Shown piece after piece: positions 7,091 through 13,856 of a stretch of 13,856 nt of DNA. The notes beneath the pieces were generated by a model, which did not search any database, was not told the origin of the DNA, and was given only the letters and a program-made list of their open reading frames with translations. The DNA lies in NCBI GenBank assembly GCA_028275205.1, contig JAPWVB010000030.1, forward strand, positions 1-13,856. Reading direction: 5' to 3'. How positions within the stretch are numbered: the stretch's first letter is position 1; each line of letters opens with the position of its first letter. This DNA is from Candidatus Acetothermia bacterium. Its GTDB lineage: Bacteria; Bipolaricaulota; Bipolaricaulia; RBG-16-55-9; DRXL01. Position numbers and translations under genes: made by a program.

Positions 7091-7906
7091 ATGCCTGAGC
7101 TGCCCGAAGTCGAGACGCTTCGTCGCGCCTTAGCCCAAGAGCTAGAGGGCAAGACGCTCCAAGCTCTGCACATCTATGAGCCTCGTCTTTTGCAGAACGC
7201 CTCGGAGCGAGAACTGCGCCGAGCGCTCGTCGGCCGCCGCTTGCGCGCGGTGCGGCGTCGCGCGAAGTTCCTGCTCTTGGATTTCGGGGAGCACACAGCT
7301 ATTTTGCACCTGCGCATGACGGGCTGGCCCACGCTGCGCCCCATAAAAAATCCGCGCTTTGTCTTTGAGTTCAGCCAAAACAAGACGCTCTACTTCAGCG
7401 ACACGCGGCGCTTGGCGACGCTCCATCTTGTTCCGAGTGCCGATATTGAGAATCTTCCCCCGTTAGCTGGGCTGGGGATCGAGCCGTTTCAGCCGAGCTA
7501 TACGTTCGAGAACTTTTGGGCCATCTTGCAGTCCGAGCAAGAGATCAAAAAGCTTTTACTCGACCAGCGCAAGATCGCGGGAATTGGAAATATCTACGTG
7601 TGCGAGGCGCTCTTTGCCAGCAAGATCCATCCAAGACGCCCAGCCAATACTCTCTCAAAAGCCGAAGCGCGACGGCTTTTTACGCAAATCGAGAGAATTC
7701 TCGCACGAGCGATCGCCGAGCAGGGGACGTCGGTGAGGACATATCGGGTGCTGACGGGCGAGGCCGGAAATTTTCAGAATTTTTTGCGGGTCTACGATCG
7801 CGCGGGCGAGCCGTGCGTGCGCTGCCGCGCGAAGATCGTGCGCATCGAGCAGGGCGGGCGCGGGACGTACTTTTGCCCGAAGTGTCAAGCTCACCCTCAC
7901 CCCTAG
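7091..7906 (+). CDS. mutM: Formamidopyrimidine-DNA glycosylase (Fpg/MutM)
   Basis: The enzyme excises oxidised purines such as 8-oxoguanine and nicks the abasic site. The 271-residue product starts MPELPEVETL, with the Pro2 nucleophile and catalytic Glu3. Lys59 lies in RRRAKF. The helix-two-turn-helix region is RKIAGIGNIYVCEALF, and a C-terminal zinc finger has Cys242, Cys245, Cys262 and Cys265. The frame is open to a TTG at 7043, but the ATG at 7091 is required because Pro must become the N-terminus after Met removal. The ribosome binding site is weak (GAAG, 11 nt upstream). The gene follows nrdJ by 94 nt with no clear promoter, so read-through from nrdJ is plausible. The last residues, AHPHP, and the stop codon lie inside the palindromic element at 7894-7945. 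Confidence 0.96.
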   Translation: MPELPEVETLRRALAQELEGKTLQALHIYEPRLLQNASERELRRALVGRRLRAVRRRAKFLLLDFGEHTAILHLRMTGWPTLRPIKNPRFVFEFSQNKTLYFSDTRRLATLHLVPSADIENLPPLAGLGIEPFQPSYTFENFWAILQSEQEIKKLLLDQRKIAGIGNIYVCEALFASKIHPRRPANTLSKAEARRLFTQIERILARAIAEQGTSVRTYRVLTGEAGNFQNFLRVYDRAGEPCVRCRAKIVRIEQGGRGTYFCPKCQAHPHP

Positions 7907-7945
7907 CCCCTCTCCCCTTGAGGGAGAGGGGAATAGGGGTGAGGG
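7894..7945. terminator. Long imperfect palindrome between convergent mutM and subtilase genes
   Basis: The outer arms 7894-7905 and 7934-7945 pair over 12 bp, and the inner arms 7907-7916 and 7922-7931 pair over 10 bp around a 5-nt loop. Only one base is left unpaired on one side and two on the other. It sits between two convergent genes, where a bidirectional terminator is expected. Neither side has a strong T-run. The CTCACCCC/GGGGTGAG composition resembles GC-rich interspersed palindromic repeats of many bacterial genomes, so it may be a repeat family member. It contains the mutM stop codon. Confidence 0.6.
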
Positions 7946-7965
7946 GTTAAGTTGATGACACTGGC

Positions 7966-10089
7966 TTACTTCTGCCTCAAGTCTATATAGAGCACATTCC
8001 CACACGCCGTCACGGCGTTGCCCGCCGGCACGTCGTACTCCATCACGGTGCTGCCGTCGGCGAGCGTCACGCGGAGGCGCTGCGCTTCGGCGCTATTATT
8101 AGAGTAGACGAGACAACCGTCGCTGGTGCGCGCCCACGCCGAGGGATTGACAAACTCTAGCTTGCTGAAGAAGAGCGAGATCAGATTCCCGACGGGTGTG
8201 CCCTCGGTGATCTGGATCTCGACGGGTATAGTGAGCGGGCTGTTCTGCGCGCCCTCGGCAGTGATCGTGATAGCACCCTCGTACGTGCCCACAGCTAAGT
8301 TAGTGATATCCAAGCTGACTAGAACGAGCGCCCGTCCGACGCCGCTCGATGAGGAGAGCTTCAGAAAATCTGACGAAGATTGAGCGCTCCAGATGAGCTC
8401 TCCTTCCCCCGCACCAGAGATCTCCAACAGTTGCGGCGCGGGGGCCGGGCCGTTGGCTTGGGCGACGAACTTCAAGCGTTCGGGGAAGACCGCGAGGGTG
8501 AGGGCTTTGGGCTTCTCTTCTTTGAGGGGCTCACCGAGCGCGATCCGCCCCGCTCCGTAGGTGTTGTCTGGGCCAGCGTCGCCAAGGTCTACAGCGCGCG
8601 ACGCGAGGAAGTCCGCGATCTCCTTTGGGCCCCAGTTGGGTCGGGCGCTCTTGACCAAAGCCGCCGCGCCGGCAACGTGCGGGCTGGCGGCTGACGTGCC
8701 GAAGAATGGCCGGAATGTCGAGGTGCGCACGCCGTCAGGGGCGGCGAAATCGGGCTTGATTCGCCCATCTTTGGTGGGCCCGCGCGAGCTGTAGCGTCGC
8801 GAAGAGTCGTTGCGAAAATCCGTCGCGCCGACGCTGAACGCGCTCGGGGATATAGCTGGCTCGAACGCCCCAACGCTCCCCTCCCAGACCGAATACTCCG
8901 GCTCAATATCTATCACGGAGATATCAAGTCGTGCGGCGGGCTTGGTCGCGGTGCGCTGGCGAACCTTCAAGTGATATCTTCCCGATTCGCGCACGGTGAA
9001 GAAGAGCAGGCGCGAGGGCCAGCCGGAACGCAACTGACTCCCGCTCGCGCGGCGCCGATCGGCATCGTCGAAGAGCAGAAGCTCATAGTTCTCCGTAGCT
9101 TTCCCGCACTTGTCCTCCCAGCTGAGCACAGCAATGACTTCGCCGACTTCGTTGGCGTCCACATCGAGCGTGAGGCCCTCGTCGTCACCTAAGAAATTGT
9201 GAAACCCGTCTTTGTCGGGATCGTCAAAGACTCCCTGCCAATGCTCTGTAGCGTGATTGCCCACCGAGACTGCCCAAAAGATCCCGGCGTCGCGCGCACG
9301 CTTCACGATGGGCTCGATGATTCCTGTGCCCTCCCACGGGCAGCCCGTCCCAAAGAAATTAAACGACGTATTGATGACATGGACGCCCTCGGAGATCAGA
9401 AAATCTACAGCTTGCCCCAGCTCGACATCGGTGCCGAAGTTGACTAAATAAAACGTCGCTTCGGGAACGAGATCGTAGACGATCTCAGCGACGGCCGTGC
9501 CGTGGCGCTCATCGGCCTCGATGTCTTCGTCACGGTTGAACGACCGAACGATGACGCGCTCGGCCGGGGGCAGCTCACTCCCCAAGAGTCTTTGATAGCC
9601 CTTAAAGCCCCCGTCTATGATAGCGACCTTGACCCCTTGGCCCTTGATCCCCGCGTCGTGCCACAGATTGGCCCCGATCACTCGCACACCCTCGCTCACC
9701 GTGAACCCCTGCTCCCAGATGGGCGTGAGCGGCGTGCGCACCCACGAGACCGCGCTCAGCCCCGCCAGGGCGTTCACAGCTTTGATTGGGACGAATACTT
9801 GGACGAGATTCTGATAGACGGCCTCGACGCGCCCTCCCAGCGCCGCCACACGGGATTCAATCTCGCGGACGTCAGAGGCTCTTGCGGCCTCGAGCACGAT
9901 CCGCACTCTCCCGGCTCTTAAGTCTTCGGGCTTGTTGGCGGGCAGAGTCGGCAGCTCCGCTCCCGACTCGAACGCCGTCAAAATCTCCGCGAGCACATCT
10001 TGAATCTTCAATGGGCGAACGTCCTGCTGGGCCTGGGTGGGAGCCAACGCGATAGCCACGAGCACGGCTACGACGAGCAGCTTTTTCAT
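7966..10089 (-). CDS. Secreted subtilisin-like (S8) serine protease with propeptide and C-terminal beta domains
   Basis: The 707-residue product has a signal peptide (1 to about 20, ending TQAQ) and an I9-like propeptide (about 57-124). The catalytic domain has Asp159 (VAIIDGG), His196 (DERHGTAVAE), oxyanion Asn278 (SVGN) and Ser466 (GTSAASPHVAG). A beta-rich insertion of about 120 residues, resembling a pre-peptidase C-terminal domain, lies between Asn278 and Ser466. After the protease comes an Ig/BACON-like domain (about 530-628), then a final domain of about 70 residues with Cys659 and Cys696 that could form a disulfide. The ATG at 10087-10089 is preferred to the in-frame GTG at 10093-10095: AGAGAGG lies just upstream and the signal peptide then starts MKKLL. 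The catalytic set is complete. The substrate is unknown. Its propeptide resembles the neighbouring small protein. Confidence 0.9.
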   Translation of the reverse strand: MKKLLVVAVLVAIALAPTQAQQDVRPLKIQDVLAEILTAFESGAELPTLPANKPEDLRAGRVRIVLEAARASDVREIESRVAALGGRVEAVYQNLVQVFVPIKAVNALAGLSAVSWVRTPLTPIWEQGFTVSEGVRVIGANLWHDAGIKGQGVKVAIIDGGFKGYQRLLGSELPPAERVIVRSFNRDEDIEADERHGTAVAEIVYDLVPEATFYLVNFGTDVELGQAVDFLISEGVHVINTSFNFFGTGCPWEGTGIIEPIVKRARDAGIFWAVSVGNHATEHWQGVFDDPDKDGFHNFLGDDEGLTLDVDANEVGEVIAVLSWEDKCGKATENYELLLFDDADRRRASGSQLRSGWPSRLLFFTVRESGRYHLKVRQRTATKPAARLDISVIDIEPEYSVWEGSVGAFEPAISPSAFSVGATDFRNDSSRRYSSRGPTKDGRIKPDFAAPDGVRTSTFRPFFGTSAASPHVAGAAALVKSARPNWGPKEIADFLASRAVDLGDAGPDNTYGAGRIALGEPLKEEKPKALTLAVFPERLKFVAQANGPAPAPQLLEISGAGEGELIWSAQSSSDFLKLSSSSGVGRALVLVSLDITNLAVGTYEGAITITAEGAQNSPLTIPVEIQITEGTPVGNLISLFFSKLEFVNPSAWARTSDGCLVYSNNSAEAQRLRVTLADGSTVMEYDVPAGNAVTACGNVLYIDLRQK

Positions 10090-10125
10090 AAACACACCTC
10101 TCTAGAGCAAAACTCAGTTGGCGCT

Positions 10126-10154
10126 ATTATACCAAACTGACTTTGGTGTCTGAC
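10126..10154 (-). promoter_or_regulatory. Promoter of the subtilase gene
   Basis: On the minus strand a perfect TATAAT (10131-10126) lies 17 bp after GTCAGA (10154-10149), a weak -35 box with three of six matches. Transcription would start near 10119, about 30 nt before the ATG. This suggests the subtilase can be expressed independently of the upstream nfeD and propeptide-like genes. Confidence 0.45.
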
Positions 10155-10165
10155 AGTAACCGGGC

Positions 10166-10612
10166 TTACTTGGTGTCGGGCTTGGGCCTGACAGGCAGCC
10201 GGATGAACTCAATATGTGGGTGCGTAGCGAGCTTGAGCAGCGCTTTGATGGGCACCAGCGCTTGCAGCTGATTCTCATAATCTGTCTCGACCGTGCCGTC
10301 GAGGGCTTCGACAGCCCAGCGCAGCTCCTCGAGGGCTTCAGGGTTGGTCGCTTCGATCACTATGCGAACTTTGCCGTCCTGGAGGTCTTGCTCGAAGCCG
10401 TGCTCCTTGGCAAACGCCTTAGGATCAGCTGCGCCGACGAGCTCCGCCAGACGATCTTGAAGTTTGGGGTAATCATCGGGATTGATGGTCACCGTTGGCT
10501 CCGGCTTCGATAAAGGTGGACTGGAACGCGGCGCCGTAGAGATGTACCACAGCGCCCAAGCAATCACTGCGAGGACGACAAATGCTCCCACAACCCCCAG
10601 CGTCTTTTGCAT
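10166..10612 (-). CDS. Membrane-anchored protein resembling a stand-alone subtilase propeptide
   Basis: The 148-residue protein has one N-terminal hydrophobic segment (about 5-24), a Ser/Pro-rich linker (28-40) and a C-terminal domain (about 75-142). That domain aligns without gaps to residues 55-124 of the neighbouring subtilase. By eye, 29 of 70 positions are identical, including G-x-VRIV-x-EA and VPIKA. In the subtilase this region is the propeptide, which folds and inhibits the protease, so a free copy could be an inhibitor or folding helper acting in trans. That role is inferred. No protease domain is attached. GAGGAGGG lies 5 nt before the ATG. The gene follows nfeD by 15 nt, probably in one operon, and precedes the subtilase by 76 nt. 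Confidence 0.75.
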   Translation of the reverse strand: MQKTLGVVGAFVVLAVIAWALWYISTAPRSSPPLSKPEPTVTINPDDYPKLQDRLAELVGAADPKAFAKEHGFEQDLQDGKVRIVIEATNPEALEELRWAVEALDGTVETDYENQLQALVPIKALLKLATHPHIEFIRLPVRPKPDTK

Positions 10613-10627
10613 GACACCCTCCTCAAC

Positions 10628-11941
10628 TTAAGCTTTCCGTACAATGAGCTTCCCGTTCTCGACCCGTTCGACGCGCACGGCCTCTCCGGCTTTGATCGGC
10701 CCATCTATAGCTGTGGCCCTCCAGTACTCGCCCATGATGAAGACCATGCCGCTGGGGTTGAGCTCGTCCCGAGCTGTGCCCACCATGCCGATCATCCCCT
10801 CCTTGCCCGTCGCTACCGGCTTGCGCTGGATCAAGAGCCCCTTCGTGACCATAAAGACGAATAGCACGGTGATCGTCCCCACGGTCGCAAAGATGCTGAT
10901 GGGCGAGAGGCCCAACGCTGGAGCCTCAAAGCTCTCGAAGTTAAAGAGCATAAACGAGCCGATCAACAGCGAGATCACTCCCCCAATAGTCAGAGCCAAG
11001 TGCGTCGGCGCGAAGAGATCAATGACCATCAGCGCTGCGCCCAAGAGAATGAACGCCAACCCCGCAATATTGAAGGGCAGGACTTGCAGCCCCAGCAACG
11101 CCAACAACAGACAGATCGCCCCCCCGATCCCCACCCCAAAGCCGGGCGTGAAGAACTCTGCAATCAGCGCATAGATCCCGATCGTCAACAGCAAATAGAC
11201 GACATTGGGGTCTGCCAAGTAATTCATCACTTGCTCTTTGAAGGTGCGCTCATAGATTTTGAGGGGCATCCCCGCCGTCTGGAGTCGAACTGTTTGGCCA
11301 TCGCGCTGCAGCTCGTAGCCGTCGAGCTGTTTGAGCAGCTCCTCACGGTTGTTGGCGATGAGATTGATGATATTATTCTGCAGGGCTTCTTTGGCCGTGA
11401 GCGACTTGCCCTCGAGGACGAATTTTTCGGCCCATTCTTTGGAGCGCCCGCGCTTTTCCGCGATCTTGCGCGCCTCAGAAGCCACAAACTCTAAGATCTT
11501 TTTGCGGGCGGGGTCGTCTTGGCTCTCGCCCTCGCTAGGGGCAGGGCCGAGGGAGATCGGGGTCGAAGAGCCGATGTTGGTGCCCTCGGCCATCGCGGCG
11601 ATGTCCGCAGCCATCGTGATGAACGCCCCGGCGGATGCCGCGCGCGCCCCCGCAGGCCCCACCCAGATCACGATGGGAATTGGGGAATTTAAGATCGCCG
11701 TGACCATGTCTTTGGTAGACTCTAACAGCCCGCCGGGGGTGTCCAGACGAATCACCAAGAGCGACGCGCCGTCGCGATGCGCTTCGGTGATGACGCGCAG
11801 CAGAAAATCTTTTGTGATGGGGTTAATCGAGCTCTCAAGCTCGGCGTAGGCGATAAACGAAGACTGAGCTTGGGACTGCCCCAGCACAAGGGCGACCCCC
11901 AAGCTCACCCACAAGAGCCCAACGAAAATCCGGAGACGCAT
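10628..11941 (-). CDS. nfeD: Long-form NfeD membrane serine protease (ClpP-class)
   Basis: The 437-residue product has a signal peptide (1 to about 26), a ClpP-class periplasmic or extracytoplasmic domain with DTPGGLL (67-73), and the catalytic Ser103 in ARAASAGAF. Lys147 or Lys148 is placed like the lysine of the Ser-Lys dyad known in the archaeal 1510-N protease. About five membrane segments follow (roughly 235-375), then an OB-fold NfeD C-terminal domain. Family members usually work with a stomatin/SPFH protein, whose C-terminus the archaeal enzyme cleaves. No SPFH gene is present in the window. The ATG lies 8 nt after the tmRNA 3' end and has no visible Shine-Dalgarno sequence, so its transcript must come from read-through of ssrA or from a promoter inside it. 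The downstream partner is the propeptide-like gene. Confidence 0.93.
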   Translation of the reverse strand: MRLRIFVGLLWVSLGVALVLGQSQAQSSFIAYAELESSINPITKDFLLRVITEAHRDGASLLVIRLDTPGGLLESTKDMVTAILNSPIPIVIWVGPAGARAASAGAFITMAADIAAMAEGTNIGSSTPISLGPAPSEGESQDDPARKKILEFVASEARKIAEKRGRSKEWAEKFVLEGKSLTAKEALQNNIINLIANNREELLKQLDGYELQRDGQTVRLQTAGMPLKIYERTFKEQVMNYLADPNVVYLLLTIGIYALIAEFFTPGFGVGIGGAICLLLALLGLQVLPFNIAGLAFILLGAALMVIDLFAPTHLALTIGGVISLLIGSFMLFNFESFEAPALGLSPISIFATVGTITVLFVFMVTKGLLIQRKPVATGKEGMIGMVGTARDELNPSGMVFIMGEYWRATAIDGPIKAGEAVRVERVENGKLIVRKA

Positions 11942-11949
11942 AGACAGTT

Positions 11950-12308
<359 letters not shown>

Positions 12309-12322
12309 ATCTGTCAAGGATC

Positions 12323-12338
12323 ATGCGCACTCGCGCAT
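12323..12338 (-). other. Hairpin in the 5' leader of pre-tmRNA
   Basis: ATGCGCGAGTGCGCAT forms a 6-bp stem with a 4-nt loop. It begins about where the transcript should start and ends 14 nt before the mature tmRNA 5' end, so it would be removed by RNase P. Confidence 0.4.
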
Positions 12339-12343
12339 TATCA

Positions 12344-12371
12344 ATTATAGCAGAAGCGTGGGGGCTTTCAA
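12344..12371 (-). promoter_or_regulatory. Promoter of ssrA
   Basis: On the minus strand, TTGAAA (12371-12366) is followed after 16 bp by a perfect TATAAT (12349-12344). Transcription would start near 12337, about 29 nt before the mature tmRNA. The -35 box lies directly behind the stop codon of the phosphodiesterase gene (12375). It probably also drives nfeD by read-through. Confidence 0.65.
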
Positions 12372-12374
12372 ACA

Positions 12375-13340
12375 TCACGGGCGCTCCGTCTGGAGCGTCG
12401 CCTTGGGAAATGCTTCTAGGACGGGGATGCCCAGCCAATCGGAAGGGATGACCAGCCCCAAGGCCGCTAAAGCCGTCGCCGCTGTGTCGTAGATGCGGAT
12501 GGGCTGCGTCAACTCGCGCCCAATCTCGATATCAGCAGTCCATAAGATCCACGGGATTGTCATGTCTCTGGGATCGTCGGTGCCGTGGATGCGCCCGTGT
12601 CCTCCGTGATCGGCCGTGACTATGAGCACAGAGTCATTGAGAATCTGTAAGTCTTCGAGACTTTTGAGCAGAAGCCCTAGGGCCTCGTCCACGCGCTCCA
12701 CGGCTTGGAGCTGTCTGAGGGTCATCCAGCCGTAGCGATGGCCGGCGTCGTCCACGTCCGACAGATGAAGAAATACTAAGCGCGGGCGATGCTCAGCAAT
12801 ATACTGAACGGCCTCTTCGATCACTCTTTTGGCATCGTTATTCACAACGAAGAGCGGGGTTTGGAGGTGGAAGAGATGCTCCAGCTTGCGCTTGCTCACA
12901 AACGCGACTGTTGGGATATTTTCGCTTTGGGCGATCTCGAAGATCGTGGGCACGCTGATGCGCCCCAACTCTGGAGCCCAATGATTCCAAAGAATTCGAT
13001 GGCGCTCCGGAGGGACGCCGCTCAAAAGCGAAGCAATGGCGGGCAGAGTCAAGCTGGGCATAACGGTCTGGGCGGTCCAGCTGTAGAGCCCCGATTGCCA
13101 GAGCCGATCGAGATTGGGGGTCTGGGCCCGCTGCAGCGCATCGGGCCGAAGACCGTCAATAACGATAATAAAGACAAAATAATCTTTGACCGTGAAGTGC
13201 TTTGAGATCTTGGGTGGAAGCTGGGGCGTCGTCGGGGGAGGCGTCGGCGGCGCAGGGGGAGAGCCAGAGCGAGCGGGGGAGAGCGGCGGCAGGCTCCCCA
13301 AGGCCACGAAGAGCAAAAAGAGCCAAAACTCAAGGCGCAT
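12375..13340 (-). CDS. Secreted type I phosphodiesterase/nucleotide pyrophosphatase-like protein
   Basis: The 321-residue protein belongs to the alkaline-phosphatase superfamily. It has a signal peptide (about 1-23), a proline-rich linker (27-43) and a full set of metal and catalytic residues: Asp62 (IVIDGLRPD), nucleophile Thr98 (MPSLTLPA), Asp197 and His201 (DVDDAGHRYG), Asp244 and His245 (TADHGGHG) and His252. This predicts hydrolysis of phosphodiester or pyrophosphate bonds outside the cytoplasm; the substrate is unknown. The ATG at 13340 overlaps the end of the upstream NTPase gene by 11 nt, and GGAG lies 4 nt before it, so translation is probably coupled. An intact active site makes a structural role unlikely. 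Confidence 0.85.
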   Translation of the reverse strand: MRLEFWLFLLFVALGSLPPLSPARSGSPPAPPTPPPTTPQLPPKISKHFTVKDYFVFIIVIDGLRPDALQRAQTPNLDRLWQSGLYSWTAQTVMPSLTLPAIASLLSGVPPERHRILWNHWAPELGRISVPTIFEIAQSENIPTVAFVSKRKLEHLFHLQTPLFVVNNDAKRVIEEAVQYIAEHRPRLVFLHLSDVDDAGHRYGWMTLRQLQAVERVDEALGLLLKSLEDLQILNDSVLIVTADHGGHGRIHGTDDPRDMTIPWILWTADIEIGRELTQPIRIYDTAATALAALGLVIPSDWLGIPVLEAFPKATLQTERP

Positions 13341-13854
13341 AGAGCTCCGGGCGAATTCTCGGGATGAGCGCCATCAGCACGGCTTGCTCGGTGAGCTGCT
13401 CGCGCGTGAGCAGATTTTTCGAAAGATACCCGATGGCGCCCCCTTTGTGCCCGATCTTCTCGATCCCCGTCAACTCGCTCATGACCTCGCCCACGGTGCG
13501 GCCCTGAAGCACCTCTTTGATGACTCGCGGAGGATAGACGAACCCCGCTCCGTGCCCCACGGTGAGCTTCCCATCTTGGCTGATGATAGCGCAGAACTGC
13601 ACGTCAAAGTAGAGCTTCAGCTCCCTGTTCCAGATGAGCCCGGCTTCGATCCCCACGCCGAAATCCGCGTCTTGGAGGGCTTTGCGGGCGCGCTCGCAGG
13701 CCCCGCGAACGGTGTCGTCGTCGAAGGGCTGCCCAGGCACGCCCGACTCCACAGGGAGAAGACGGACTTCCGTCGGCCCAAAAACTCGCTCGAAGACGTT
13801 CTTCACCGCTTGGGCTTTGATCGGGTTGTTCGAGCCCACATGAACGCGCACCAC
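13330..13854 (-). CDS. Inosine/xanthosine triphosphatase, YjjX/DUF84 family
   Basis: The 174-residue product matches the house-cleaning NTPase family that hydrolyses non-canonical ITP and XTP. It starts VRVHVGSNNPIKAQAV, the family's nucleotide-binding N-terminus, and contains FGVGIEAGLIW and GHGAGFVYP, with a typical overall length. Two GTG codons in a row (13854-13849) could be the start. The window ends 2 nt beyond them, so the ribosome binding site cannot be seen and the true start might lie outside. Its 3' end overlaps the phosphodiesterase gene, suggesting one transcript. Confidence 0.85.
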   Translation of the reverse strand: MVRVHVGSNNPIKAQAVKNVFERVFGPTEVRLLPVESGVPGQPFDDDTVRGACERARKALQDADFGVGIEAGLIWNRELKLYFDVQFCAIISQDGKLTVGHGAGFVYPPRVIKEVLQGRTVGEVMSELTGIEKIGHKGGAIGYLSKNLLTREQLTEQAVLMALIPRIRPELYAP

Positions 13855-13856
13855 GG

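Noticed and set aside
10143..10194. Short direct repeats (TTGGTGTC and CTGACAG) around the end of the propeptide-like gene
   Set aside because: Only 7-8 bp each and irregularly spaced; compatible with chance.

Overview
The window is bacterial chromosomal DNA, GC-rich and densely packed. The markers are a tmRNA gene, a bacterial MutM and Shine-Dalgarno-led genes. It looks like a mostly housekeeping segment of a free-living bacterium. A cobalamin-dependent (class II) ribonucleotide reductase carrying two inteins, and a long-form NfeD, would suit a thermophile or an uncultured deep-branching lineage such as Chloroflexota or Bipolaricaulota. That placement is a guess; nothing in the window fixes the taxon.

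Layout, plus strand: (1) the 3' part of a retropepsin-like aspartyl protease with two tandem domains (1-645); (2) an UPF0173 metallo-beta-lactamase-fold hydrolase (1312-1986); (3) nrdJ, class II ribonucleotide reductase, interrupted by two LAGLIDADG inteins (2212-6996) and preceded by two tandem sigma70-type promoters, one with a perfect palindrome filling its spacer; (4) mutM/fpg (7091-7906), whose stop codon lies in a long palindromic element that separates it from the convergent minus-strand genes.

Layout, minus strand, in transcription order from the right edge: a YjjX/DUF84-type inosine/xanthosine triphosphatase (13854-13330, start at the window edge); a secreted phosphodiesterase of the alkaline-phosphatase superfamily overlapping it by 11 nt (13340-12375); ssrA (tmRNA, 12308-11950) with its own promoter; long-form nfeD starting 8 nt after the tmRNA 3' end (11941-10628); a small membrane-anchored protein resembling a free subtilase propeptide (10612-10166); and a secreted subtilisin-like S8 protease with the homologous propeptide (10089-7966) and its own -10 box. 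A 5'-truncated trypsin-like remnant lies farther left on the minus strand (667-1287).

Two themes stand out. First, both inteins sit directly against catalytic cysteines of the reductase, so neither can be retained in an active enzyme. Second, ssrA, nfeD, the propeptide-like protein and the subtilase form a run of protein-quality-control and proteolysis genes. In this run a stand-alone propeptide homologue precedes its matching protease, and the tmRNA tag appears to end in Ser-Leu-Asn instead of the usual Ala-Ala.
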